NCBI GenBank assembly: GCA_944363695.1
Contig: CALVUW010000072.1
Span: 1-5,951, forward strand
Direction of reading: 5' to 3'
Origin: an uncultured Bacilli bacterium
Lineage (GTDB): Bacteria > Bacillota_I > Bacilli_A > RF39 > UBA660
Length of the DNA: 5,951 bases
In this document: piece after piece, positions 1 through 5,167 of the stretch
Numbering within the stretch: position 1 is the stretch's first letter
Layout: every line of letters starts with the position of its first letter
The notes under the pieces: model-generated
Seen by the model: the letters and a program-made list of their open reading frames with translations, nothing else
The model's database searches: none
What the model was told of the DNA's origin: nothing
Program-made: the position numbers and the translations under genes

Positions 1-777
1 TTATTTTAAAATTTTCTTCAATTGTTTAATCGCATTTTTTTCTAATCGTGATACTTGCGCTTGACTAATCGACAATTCTTCAGCGATTTCCATTTGTGTC
101 TTACCAATCATGAAACGTTCATCTAAAATAAATTGTTCACGACTATCTAGAGAACTAAGCGCTTCTTGTGTTGCTAGTCGCAACTCGATTTCTTTACCAG
201 TTTGTCGTTTATCTTCGATTTGATCGTATAAATAGATTGTGTCTCCACCATCACTATAAATAGGTTCAAACATAGAAACAGGAGCCCGTAATGCTTCCAT
301 TGCATGAATAATATCATATGGTGTTACTTCTAAGGTATCTGCAATTTCTTCCACACTTAATTCGGTTCCGTTTATCAACATATTTTCTTCCTTCAAACGT
401 AGGGCTTTATAAGCTAGATCTTTAGTGGAACGACTTACTCTTACACTGTTATTATCGCGTAAATATCTTTTGATTTCTCCGACAATCATAGGAACTGCAT
501 AAGTTGAAAATTTCACTTCATGACTTAAATCGAAATTATCGATTGCTTTGACCAATCCCACACAGCCGACTTGGAATAGATCATCCATGTTTTCATCATT
601 ACCGCGAAAACGACGTAAAATGCTTAATACGAGCTTCAAATTGCCACTTACTAAATCATTTCGAGCAAAAGCATCCCCTTGTTGCATCTTTATAAATAGT
701 TCTTTCATTTCTTCACTAGAGAGTACTTTTAAATCGGCAGTATTAATACCACTTATTTCTACTTTATGCTTAGCCAT
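1..777 (-). CDS. sigG: RNA polymerase sporulation sigma factor SigG (forespore-specific)
   Basis: This 258-residue protein directs core RNA polymerase to late forespore genes after engulfment. Seen: the N-terminus KVEISGINT closely resembles the SigG-specific KVEICGVDT start and is unlike SigF. Region 2 spans about residues 45-108, with the core-binding stretch DDLFQVGCVGLVKAIDNFD (65-83) and KFSTYAVPMIVGEIKRYLRD (89-108). Region 3 follows at about 113-165 (VRVSRSTKDLAYKAL). Region 4 occupies about 205-258, with a helix-turn-helix near GKTQMEIAEELSISQAQVSR (225-244). Length is normal for the family. The start is supported by an AAAGGAAG ribosome binding site 5-6 bases upstream. In Bacillus sigG lies just upstream of ylmC in the same direction; here the two are divergent. 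The gene is complete, with the stop at base 1, so its terminator lies outside the window. One oddity: serine 44 sits where B. subtilis SigG has Asn45, the residue tied to recognition by the anti-sigma factor CsfB/Gin. Confidence 0.97.
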   Translation of the reverse strand: MAKHKVEISGINTADLKVLSSEEMKELFIKMQQGDAFARNDLVSGNLKLVLSILRRFRGNDENMDDLFQVGCVGLVKAIDNFDLSHEVKFSTYAVPMIVGEIKRYLRDNNSVRVSRSTKDLAYKALRLKEENMLINGTELSVEEIADTLEVTPYDIIHAMEALRAPVSMFEPIYSDGGDTIYLYDQIEDKRQTGKEIELRLATQEALSSLDSREQFILDERFMIGKTQMEIAEELSISQAQVSRLEKNAIKQLKKILK

Positions 778-797
778 ATTTTCTTCCTTTCTACTGC

Positions 798-828
798 TAT
801 AATGAACAAAACTTTCAAATTTTAAACA
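798..828 (-). promoter_or_regulatory. Candidate SigG-type promoter of sigG
   Basis: On the minus strand CATTATA (798-804) fits the SigG -10 pattern CATnnTA exactly. GTTTA (823-827) lies 18 bases upstream, the usual SigG spacing, and matches the loose -35 pattern at four of five positions; GTTTA also resembles the -35 of SigF. Predicted transcription would begin only a few bases before the ribosome binding site at 783-790. Autoregulation by SigG is known in Bacillus; applying it here is inference. On the plus strand the same bases read TGCTATAAT, an extended SigA -10, so the site could also serve ylmC. Confidence 0.45.
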
Positions 829-879
829 AGAGTGATTGATTTTTATGAAATTTATATCAGATATCTTAAATTGATAAAC

Positions 880-907
880 GCATAGTTGTTTCTTTTTTTC
901 ATATGAT
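880..907 (+). promoter_or_regulatory. Candidate SigE-like promoter of ylmC-yunB
   Basis: GCATAGT (880-886) resembles the SigE -35 element (K-M-ATATT) with one mismatch, and CATATGAT (900-907) resembles the -10 CATACAnT with two mismatches. The 13-base spacing is about one base shorter than usual. yunB belongs to the mother-cell SigE regulon in B. subtilis, so a SigE promoter in front of this pair would make sense. This is a by-eye match in AT-rich DNA, so it is only suggestive. Confidence 0.35.
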
Positions 908-928
908 TAAGTAGTAGGTGAAGAAGCG

Positions 929-1159
929 ATGCGATTATCAGATTTACAAAGTAAAGATATTGTGAATATGCTAGATGGAAGAAATATAGGCAACATTATT
1001 GATGTTAAAATCGATGAGAGAACCGGTGCGATCATCGCTTTAGTAGTCGAACCGAGTAAAAAGATGTTATCGTTTATGAGTAGAGGCGTCGATACAGAAA
1101 TTGCTTGGCAAAATATTGAAAGAATCGGAGAAGATGTGATTTTAGTTCGTCTGAGTTAG
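929..1159 (+). CDS. ylmC: YlmC/YmxH family PRC-barrel sporulation protein
   Basis: A 76-residue single-domain protein of the PRC-barrel fold, called the YlmC/YmxH sporulation family. Seen: the N-terminus MRLSDLQSKDIVNMLDGRNI is the typical barrel start (a short strand followed by a G-x-x-I-G turn). The C-terminus IAWQNIERIGEDVILVRL closely resembles the IPWxNIxKIGEDVILVRL ending of Bacillus YlmC. Length is normal. There is no signal peptide or membrane segment, so it should be cytoplasmic. An AGGTGA ribosome binding site at 916-921 lies 7 bases before the ATG. The biochemical role of the family is not established; it is known mainly from its position beside sigE/sigG. The stop codon overlaps the ribosome binding site of yunB, which implies co-transcription and possibly translational coupling. 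Confidence 0.88.
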   Translation: MRLSDLQSKDIVNMLDGRNIGNIIDVKIDERTGAIIALVVEPSKKMLSFMSRGVDTEIAWQNIERIGEDVILVRLS

Positions 1160-1163
1160 GTGA
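1158..1163 (+). promoter_or_regulatory. Ribosome binding site AGGTGA that fixes the yunB start
   Basis: AGGTGA overlaps the TAG stop of ylmC (1157-1159) and lies 5 bases before the ATG at 1169. The in-frame GTG at 1160 lies inside this site and has no ribosome binding site of its own, so the ATG at 1169 is the better start. Confidence 0.7.
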
Positions 1164-1168
1164 TTGTA

Positions 1169-1930
1169 ATGTCCCAAAGAATGAATTTGAAACAAAGAAA
1201 AAAACCGATATCCAAATGGAAGTGTTTCTTGCTTTCGGTTTTGATAGCCTTTCTGATGGCTTTTTTTCTGGTGCTTTCAACGGGACGTAAATTGGAAAAA
1301 ATTATTGTTAATTATGCTACCATTGAAACCAAACGAATTGCTACCACGATTTTAAATCAAGTGATTCACGAGGAATTAGAAATGCCCTCTAATTCTTTGT
1401 ATACGATTACCAAAGATAGTGATGGTAATATTCAATTAATTGATTTTAATACACAACTTACCAATGAAATTTTAAGTTCTTTAAATGAGAAGGCAACGAG
1501 TCATTTATTAGCTTTAGAAGCCGGAGATACAACTGCTTTGCAACTTTCTAATGGTTTGGAAGGAACCAATCTTACGTTTTTAGATAATGGTGTTGTTTGT
1601 GAGATTCCTTTAGGTGTATTATTGAAAAATGCTTTATTAGTAAATCTATCCGCTGTAGTACCGATTCGTTTTTCATTTATTGGTACAGTGACGAGTCATC
1701 TCAATACGAAAGTAACTTCTTATGGAATTAATAATGCTTTAGTAGAAATAACGGTAGAAGTTACGATTACAGAACAGATTACCATGCCTCACACTGCACA
1801 AAGTGTTACCATTACCTCTGAAATTCCTTTGAGTGTTGAATTAATTCAGGGAAAAGTTCCATCTTTTTATCAGGGATCATTAGATAGAAATTCTAACAGT
1901 CTTTCACTTCCGTTAGAGGAGAATTCATGA
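1169..1930 (+). CDS. yunB: Sporulation protein YunB
   Basis: A 253-residue protein that matches the YunB sporulation family in length and layout. Seen: a basic, cytoplasmic N-terminus (KQRKK at about 8-12), one membrane-spanning segment at about 19-37 (CFLLSVLIAFLMAFFLVLS), then an extracytoplasmic domain. Recognisable stretches include NYATIETKRIATTILN, the polar VPIRFSFIGTVTSHLNTKVTSYGINNALVEI region in the second half, and a C-terminal part built of alternating beta-type segments (EITVEVTITEQI, SVTITSEIPLSVELI). Known of the family: yunB is a SigE-dependent mother-cell gene needed for efficient sporulation in B. subtilis, with unknown molecular role. The single anchor predicts a type II protein, probably in the outer forespore membrane; that placement is inference. 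It is tightly coupled to ylmC upstream and followed after 23 bases by yutD. Confidence 0.88.
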   Translation: MSQRMNLKQRKKPISKWKCFLLSVLIAFLMAFFLVLSTGRKLEKIIVNYATIETKRIATTILNQVIHEELEMPSNSLYTITKDSDGNIQLIDFNTQLTNEILSSLNEKATSHLLALEAGDTTALQLSNGLEGTNLTFLDNGVVCEIPLGVLLKNALLVNLSAVVPIRFSFIGTVTSHLNTKVTSYGINNALVEITVEVTITEQITMPHTAQSVTITSEIPLSVELIQGKVPSFYQGSLDRNSNSLSLPLEENS

Positions 1931-1936
1931 TATACT
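1928..1936 (+). promoter_or_regulatory. Possible extended -10 promoter of yutD
   Basis: TGATATACT, an extended SigA -10 (TGn then TATACT at 1931-1936), overlaps the yunB stop codon. No good -35 lies upstream (TTCCGT at 17-base spacing). The same nine bases form the -10 of the S1-domain gene at 5159-5167. It would let the general gene yutD be transcribed independently of the sporulation gene yunB. The match is weak without a -35. Confidence 0.3.
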
Positions 1937-1953
1937 GACAATAGGTGAGATAA

Positions 1954-2223
1954 ATGATAGAATTATTAGGACATACCTACCAATTAATACGAAATGATGA
2001 TTGCTTTAATCTGAATGAATTAACAGAAAAAATAACCGAATATTTTGAATCGTATGATTATATTTGTGGCGATTATGCTTATCAAAAACTACGGTTAAAA
2101 GGTTTTTATGAATCAACGAATAAAAAAGCAACTGCTATTAATTCTATTACTGGTTTGGAAGACTACATTTCTTCCTACTGTGCTTATGGAGCAAAGATTT
2201 TTTTGCTAAAAAAGGAAAAATAG
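1954..2223 (+). CDS. yutD: YutD family protein (DUF1027)
   Basis: An 89-residue cytoplasmic protein of the YutD/DUF1027 family, which is conserved across Bacilli and has no established function. Seen: the family core YDYICGDYAYQKLRLKGFYE (35-54), equivalent to the Bacillus YDYIVGDWGYNQLRLKGF block, preceded by NLNELTEKITEYFESY and followed by TGLEDYISSYCAYGAKIFLLKKEK. The latter matches the conserved ending in which a cysteine-containing YC-x-(Y/F)G segment precedes a final hydrophobic strand. Length is normal to slightly short. Ribosome binding site AGGTGA (1943-1948) lies 5 bases before the ATG. In B. subtilis yutD lies in the same chromosomal region as yunB and yutH, and the order here is consistent with that. 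It may be co-transcribed with yunB or use its own promoter at 1928-1936. Confidence 0.85.
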   Translation: MIELLGHTYQLIRNDDCFNLNELTEKITEYFESYDYICGDYAYQKLRLKGFYESTNKKATAINSITGLEDYISSYCAYGAKIFLLKKEK

Positions 2224-2244
2224 TCTTTCTATTTTCTTTTTTTT
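2208..2244 (+). terminator. AT-rich intrinsic terminator after yutD
   Basis: AAAATAG (2217-2223) pairs with CTATTTT (2229-2235) around a 5-base loop. The stem can continue through a one-base bulge into the A-run and the T-run (2237-2244). The yutD stop codon lies within the 5' arm. The stem is weak (almost all A-T), so termination may be partial, but the following T-run is long. Confidence 0.5.
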
Positions 2245-2245
2245 A

Positions 2246-2254
2246 TGTTACTAT
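2246..2254 (+). promoter_or_regulatory. Possible extended -10 promoter of the DUF1292 / coiled-coil pair
   Basis: TGTTACTAT (TGn then TACTAT at 2249-2254) is an extended -10 with four of six consensus positions. It follows directly after the upstream terminator, about 20 bases before a strong AAAGGGAGG ribosome binding site (2273-2281). The -35 (TTTCTA at 17 bases) is poor. Position supports it more than sequence does. Confidence 0.3.
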
Positions 2255-2288
2255 GGTAATAAGTAGAGTAGTAAAGGGAGGATAATCA

Positions 2289-2558
2289 ATGGAAAATACA
2301 GAAAAAGTAATGATGTCTATTATTCAGGAAGATGGTTCAATTGATGAGGTTGAAGTAGTAACGGCCTTTGAATTTAAAGATACAGGTAAAGAATATGTTG
2401 TATATACTAAAAATGAGAAAGATGAAAATGGTAACGTTACAGTTTACGTTTCACGTGTAGATAGAAGTGGTAGTACACCACAGTTATTGGGTGTAGAAGA
2501 TGAAGCTGAGTGGAATCGTATTAAAGACGTTTTAAGAAAACTATCAAAGAAAGATTAA
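2289..2558 (+). CDS. DUF1292 domain protein (YrzB-like)
   Basis: An 89-residue acidic cytoplasmic protein with the DUF1292 fold, a small beta-rich domain of unknown role that is widespread in Bacillota. Seen: an opening strand around EKVMMSIIQEDGSIDEVEVVTAFEF, then the conserved core KEYVVYTKNEKDENGNVTVYVSRV (family pattern: YV-x-Y plus a D-E-x-G-N-V turn followed by YVSRV). It ends with a helix around DEAEWNRIKDVLRKLSKK, which matches the usual E-W-x-x-I-x-x-V/L tail. Ribosome binding site AAAGGGAGG lies 7 bases upstream and is the strongest in the window. In Bacillus the DUF1292 gene yrzB sits downstream of alaS and the ruvX-like yrrK; here it is instead paired with an unrecognised coiled-coil gene 24 bases downstream, which suggests an operon and a possible shared role. 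No function is assigned. Confidence 0.85.
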   Translation: MENTEKVMMSIIQEDGSIDEVEVVTAFEFKDTGKEYVVYTKNEKDENGNVTVYVSRVDRSGSTPQLLGVEDEAEWNRIKDVLRKLSKKD

Positions 2559-2582
2559 TAAGAAGATTGGGAGGCAAGTATC

Positions 2583-3884
2583 ATGAATGAAGATTTTAGT
2601 TTCGTAACGCCACCTACAGCATCTCAACAAAGAGAAAGAGCTGAAAGAATTAAATTAACTCCAGCTTCTTTTGCTGTGGTAGTCAATACTTATTATACAT
2701 TCTTAAATAGAAGTCGATTAGAGGCTAGACAAACAGTAGCAAATATTAAAGGACAAATTAAAACTGCATCATCTAAAGCTGAAAGAAGTGAGTTAAAGGC
2801 AGAACTAAGAGAATTACAATCTTATTGTCGTATGACAAAACGTGCTTCTAATTTTATGAAACGGATGATTAAACGAAAAGCTAGAGCATTAAGTTTACCG
2901 TTTCTTAATTTGGAACAATTAAAAACCTCAGCTGAGATGTTAGAAGTGTTTAGTGATTCTTTAACTGACAGTGAAAAAGCATTGGTTACAGGTAAGTTTG
3001 ATGCTGCTCGTGCTTTTTATCAAGATAATATTCAAAGACAACCACACGTTAAAGATAATATTTTTGATAATCTTGATGCTAAAAAAATTCAAGCCGCAGT
3101 TCAAGATGCTTTTAAGGATCAGGACACTAAAACGGTTAAAGATGTTACGAGTAAGGTTGTGGATCATTATCAAAAAACAATTTCGGATGATCAATTAGAT
3201 GATCTTTTAAACGATGGCAAATTACGGGGAACAAATGGTCCTACTGCAACACCGGAACAAAACGCAAATCCACTTCCAACATTAGGTGGCTCAGTCGTTA
3301 ATGACTTACCAGAACCAGAGGAAGAGAAAATTGCATCACAGCCTACTGAGCAGCCTAAACGTCCTGATGTTATACCAATGGGAGGACCAGTATTAGATTC
3401 CCCTGATCAAGACAAAAAAGAAACGGGAGAAGAACGTAGAAAACATCCTGAAGAAAGTAAAAAAATAGAAGGTGCTCTTAATAATGGTAGCGTTTTACAC
3501 AGTGAAAGTAGTATTTTTGATCAACCAGCTCAATCAAAGGATGAAGATGTAGATCTGTTGGATGAGTTGAGAAGTCAATTACAGCAGAAAAAGAGTGAGT
3601 ATGAAAATAATCGTGCTAAATTAACTGCTGCGGAAGAAAAATTGGCAGAAAGTGAACGTGGCGTGCAAAATGCGCAAAAAACACTTGATGCAGTAACCGG
3701 ATTAGTGAAAGCTGAGCTAGCAAAACTTGATCAACAAAACCGTGATGTATTAGATAAAATGAGTCAAACACAACAGCAAATTACTAATAATCAGCGTAGA
3801 ATAGAACGAATTAATGGTACACGTCAAGATATTCAAAACTTAGTAGGAGAAAGTGCAGCGATGAGTAGTGGAAGAACGAGATAA
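2583..3884 (+). CDS. Hypothetical protein, basic helical N-terminus and C-terminal coiled coil
   Basis: I do not recognise this 433-residue protein. It has no signal peptide and no membrane segment, so it should be cytoplasmic. Four zones are visible. Residues about 20-115 are helical and strongly basic (for example MKRMIKRKARALSLPFLN) with heptad-like KAERSELKAELRELQ. Residues about 115-215 are mixed helical (SDSLTDSEKALVTGKFDAAR, DAKKIQAAVQDAFKDQDTKT). Residues about 217-320 are low-complexity, rich in Pro, Glu, Asp and Gln, and look disordered. Residues about 327-418 are a long charged coiled coil (DELRSQLQQKKSEYENNRAK onward), ending in a short Ser/Gly/Arg tail. The start has GGGAGG 8 bases upstream. 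It follows the DUF1292 gene by 24 bases and ends in its own terminator, so the two genes form a unit. A basic domain plus a flexible linker plus a coiled coil would suit a nucleic-acid- or ribosome-binding scaffold or a structural spore/cell-division protein. That is speculation from architecture only. Confidence 0.85.
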   Translation: MNEDFSFVTPPTASQQRERAERIKLTPASFAVVVNTYYTFLNRSRLEARQTVANIKGQIKTASSKAERSELKAELRELQSYCRMTKRASNFMKRMIKRKARALSLPFLNLEQLKTSAEMLEVFSDSLTDSEKALVTGKFDAARAFYQDNIQRQPHVKDNIFDNLDAKKIQAAVQDAFKDQDTKTVKDVTSKVVDHYQKTISDDQLDDLLNDGKLRGTNGPTATPEQNANPLPTLGGSVVNDLPEPEEEKIASQPTEQPKRPDVIPMGGPVLDSPDQDKKETGEERRKHPEESKKIEGALNNGSVLHSESSIFDQPAQSKDEDVDLLDELRSQLQQKKSEYENNRAKLTAAEEKLAESERGVQNAQKTLDAVTGLVKAELAKLDQQNRDVLDKMSQTQQQITNNQRRIERINGTRQDIQNLVGESAAMSSGRTR

Positions 3885-3899
3885 TCGTTCTTTTTTTTT
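3872..3899 (+). terminator. Intrinsic terminator of the DUF1292 / coiled-coil unit
   Basis: AAGAACGA (3872-3879) pairs perfectly with TCGTTCTT (3885-3892), an 8-bp stem around the loop GATAA, followed by an unbroken T-run to 3899. The stop codon TAA (3882-3884) lies in the loop, so the 5' arm is coding sequence for the last residues. Confidence 0.85.
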
Positions 3900-3904
3900 C
3901 TTGT

Positions 3905-3919
3905 TATCATAAGATGATA
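3905..3919 (+). promoter_or_regulatory. Inverted repeat and possible -10 region of yutH
   Basis: TATCAT-AAG-ATGATA is a perfect 6-bp inverted repeat with a 3-base spacer, lying between the upstream terminator and the yutH ribosome binding site. Promoter-like readings overlap it: an extended SigA -10 TGTTATCAT (3902-3910), or a mother-cell sigma -10 CATAAGAT (3908-3915, six of eight against the SigE pattern). The upstream bases are the terminator T-run, so no convincing -35 is present. It could be a promoter, an operator or both. Confidence 0.35.
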
Positions 3920-3922
3920 CTG

Positions 3923-3928
3923 AGGTGA
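3923..3928 (+). promoter_or_regulatory. Ribosome binding site AGGTGA that fixes the TTG start of yutH
   Basis: AGGTGA lies 6 bases before the TTG at 3935. No ATG or GTG in this frame has equivalent support, and translation from TTG gives the usual N-terminus for the family. Confidence 0.75.
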
Positions 3929-3934
3929 ATACTT

Positions 3935-4843
3935 TTGAAAAATGCTATATTTTACTACTATCACCTTTATCCGGAAACCTTAGTTTATTGTGATCATAAT
4001 TATACTTTTTCTTATAATGGAATGGTTTATAGACTAGTACTATTACAACGTTCTTTCGTAGAAATGAACGAAATTTTTGAGTTGAGTAAGTTTTTATATC
4101 AAACTTCTTTTGCTATTATTGTGATGAATCAATTTCAAAACTATATTACAAATATTTATCAGAAAAATTATGTCTTATTACAAGAAAAAACAGTAGAAAG
4201 AAAAATTCAGCTATCGGATGTATTATCCTCCATATCATTGGTAGTTCCTACTAACTATAAATGGTTAAATCGTAGTGATTGGGTAGGACTATGGTCTAAA
4301 AAAGTGGATTATTTTGAATACCAAAAGCCATATATTCAGCATAAGTATCCAATATTATATGAAACGCTAGATTATTATATTGGATTAGCAGAAAATGCCA
4401 TTAGTTATGTTAGAGAGATAATTAGTACTCCTCAAAATATAGAGAAATTAACAGTTGCTAGAAGGCGAGTGATGGTTGATATGAATAGCAGTGAATTTTT
4501 TTCGCCTTTAAATATTGTTCTTGATTATTCGGCAAGAGATTTAGCTGAGTGTTTAAAATCTGCTTTTTTTGCAGATTATGATGTGGAAAAAATAGTAGGA
4601 GAAATGTTTCAACACTTCTCCTACAAACAAGTAAATTATGGATTATTAATGGGACGTCTACTTTTTCCTAGTTTCTATTTTGATCCTTATGAGCAAATTG
4701 TCAATGGTGTTTTACCAGAAAAAGTTATTTATACTATTTTGAAAAAAAGTGAAGATTATGAGTATTTTTTGCAGTTTATTTATCAAAAAATTCACCAGGT
4801 TTCTCAAATCCCCCGTATTGATTGGTTAGAACATAGAAGATAA
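3935..4843 (+). CDS. yutH: YutH-like spore coat protein, degenerate CotS/aminoglycoside-kinase fold
   Basis: A 302-residue protein that I assign to the YutH branch of the CotS-type spore coat family, whose fold derives from aminoglycoside/choline kinases. Seen: the family signature DYYIGLAENAISYV (146-159), then LDYSARDLAECL (196-207), then YGLLMGRLLFPSFYFDPYEQ (235-254). These correspond in order to the Bacillus YutH segments YYMGLAENAIQYL, YDHPARDLAEWI and ARLLFPLHYF. The catalytic HGD-x(4)-N loop of active kinases is not visible upstream of ARDLAE, and the metal-binding DFD is reduced to LDY, so it is probably a pseudokinase with a structural role in the mother-cell coat. There is no signal peptide. 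The gene starts with TTG, chosen from its AGGTGA site. Upstream it is insulated by a terminator. Downstream it converges on the NifU-like gene with one base between stops. The B. subtilis yut region also contains both yutH and yutI. The family call rests on remembered motifs, not a search. Confidence 0.78.
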   Translation: MKNAIFYYYHLYPETLVYCDHNYTFSYNGMVYRLVLLQRSFVEMNEIFELSKFLYQTSFAIIVMNQFQNYITNIYQKNYVLLQEKTVERKIQLSDVLSSISLVVPTNYKWLNRSDWVGLWSKKVDYFEYQKPYIQHKYPILYETLDYYIGLAENAISYVREIISTPQNIEKLTVARRRVMVDMNSSEFFSPLNIVLDYSARDLAECLKSAFFADYDVEKIVGEMFQHFSYKQVNYGLLMGRLLFPSFYFDPYEQIVNGVLPEKVIYTILKKSEDYEYFLQFIYQKIHQVSQIPRIDWLEHRR

Positions 4844-4844
4844 T

Positions 4845-5087
4845 TTATGAATCTAATACGTTTTGTACTTCTTTTACTTCGGGTATTTCATTAATTAACA
4901 TTTGCTCGATTCCATCTTTTAATGTAATATCCATAAAGGCACAATCTACACAAGCTCCACCTAATTTTACATAGACAATGCCATCTTCAAATTTAACAAA
5001 CTCTAAATTACCACCATCACTAATTAAAAAAGGTCTTAATTGGTCAATAACAACCATAATACGTGCTTCAATTTCTTCGCTTTTCAT
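4845..5087 (-). CDS. NifU C-terminal domain protein, Fe-S cluster carrier (YutI type)
   Basis: An 80-residue protein consisting of a single NifU C-terminal (Nfu) domain, which binds a [4Fe-4S] cluster between two subunits and passes it to apoproteins in the cytoplasm. Seen: the N-terminal helix ending in LRPFLISDGGNLEFVKF (the conserved LRP-x-L-x-x-DGG block, 17-33), a strand VYVKLGGAC, the cluster-binding C-x-x-C at Cys46 and Cys49 (GACVDCAF), and then the conserved TLKDGIEQML helix and an EIPEV motif. The proline common after the second cysteine is replaced by alanine. The start was set at the ATG at 5087 because GGTGA (5093-5097) lies 5 bases upstream; the frame is open to an ATG at 5114, but that would precede the predicted promoter start and adds a non-conserved extension. 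It resembles Bacillus YutI. It faces yutH tail to tail and the S1-domain gene head to head. Confidence 0.9.
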   Translation of the reverse strand: MKSEEIEARIMVVIDQLRPFLISDGGNLEFVKFEDGIVYVKLGGACVDCAFMDITLKDGIEQMLINEIPEVKEVQNVLDS

Positions 5088-5103
5088 ATTTATCACCACT
5101 GTT

Positions 5104-5132
5104 ATTATAAACAAAACTTGGAAAAACGTAAA
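5104..5132 (-). promoter_or_regulatory. SigA-type promoter of the NifU-like gene
   Basis: On the minus strand TTTACG (5127-5132, four of six) lies 17 bases upstream of a perfect -10, TATAAT (5104-5109). Transcription should begin near 5097, at the edge of the ribosome binding site, giving a leader of only about ten bases. This also excludes the longer ATG at 5114. Confidence 0.7.
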
Positions 5133-5138
5133 TAGAAT

Positions 5139-5167
5139 TTGATAAGCTAGCTTATTTTTGATATACT
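5139..5167 (+). promoter_or_regulatory. SigA-type extended -10 promoter of the S1-domain gene
   Basis: TTGATA (5139-5144, five of six) and TATACT (5162-5167, five of six) are spaced by exactly 17 bases, with TG one base before the -10. The predicted start is near 5174, just before the ribosome binding site. Its -35 lies 6 bases from the -35 of the divergent NifU-like gene. Confidence 0.75.
5142..5155. repeat. 14-bp perfect palindrome between divergent promoters
   Basis: ATAAGCTAGCTTAT reads the same on both strands. It begins inside the -35 and fills most of the spacer of the S1-domain gene promoter, and it is 10 bases beyond the -35 of the divergent NifU-like gene. This placement is typical of a repressor operator for a dimeric regulator. 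It is too tight to be a convincing terminator, since the stem would be 5 bp with a 4-base loop. No cognate regulator is seen in the window. Confidence 0.55.

Noticed and set aside
548..802. 84-residue plus-strand open frame opposite sigG
   Set aside because: It lies entirely antisense to the conserved sigG coding sequence, has no ribosome binding site and its translation resembles no protein family.
1160..1168. GTG at 1160 as the yunB start
   Set aside because: It lies within the AGGTGA site that serves the ATG at 1169, and adds three residues without support.
1074..1280. 68-residue minus-strand open frame across the ylmC/yunB junction
   Set aside because: Antisense to two conserved genes, with no ribosome binding site and no recognisable protein.
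2961..3198. Two overlapping open frames, one on each strand, inside the coiled-coil gene
   Set aside because: Both are hydrophobic or basic by-products of AT-rich sequence in other frames of a long gene that has its own strong ribosome binding site and terminator.
5088..5114. ATG at 5114 as the start of the NifU-like gene
   Set aside because: The predicted -10 (5104-5109) lies inside this extension and the added residues MFIITVVIN are not part of the family domain; the ATG at 5087 has a well-placed ribosome binding site.
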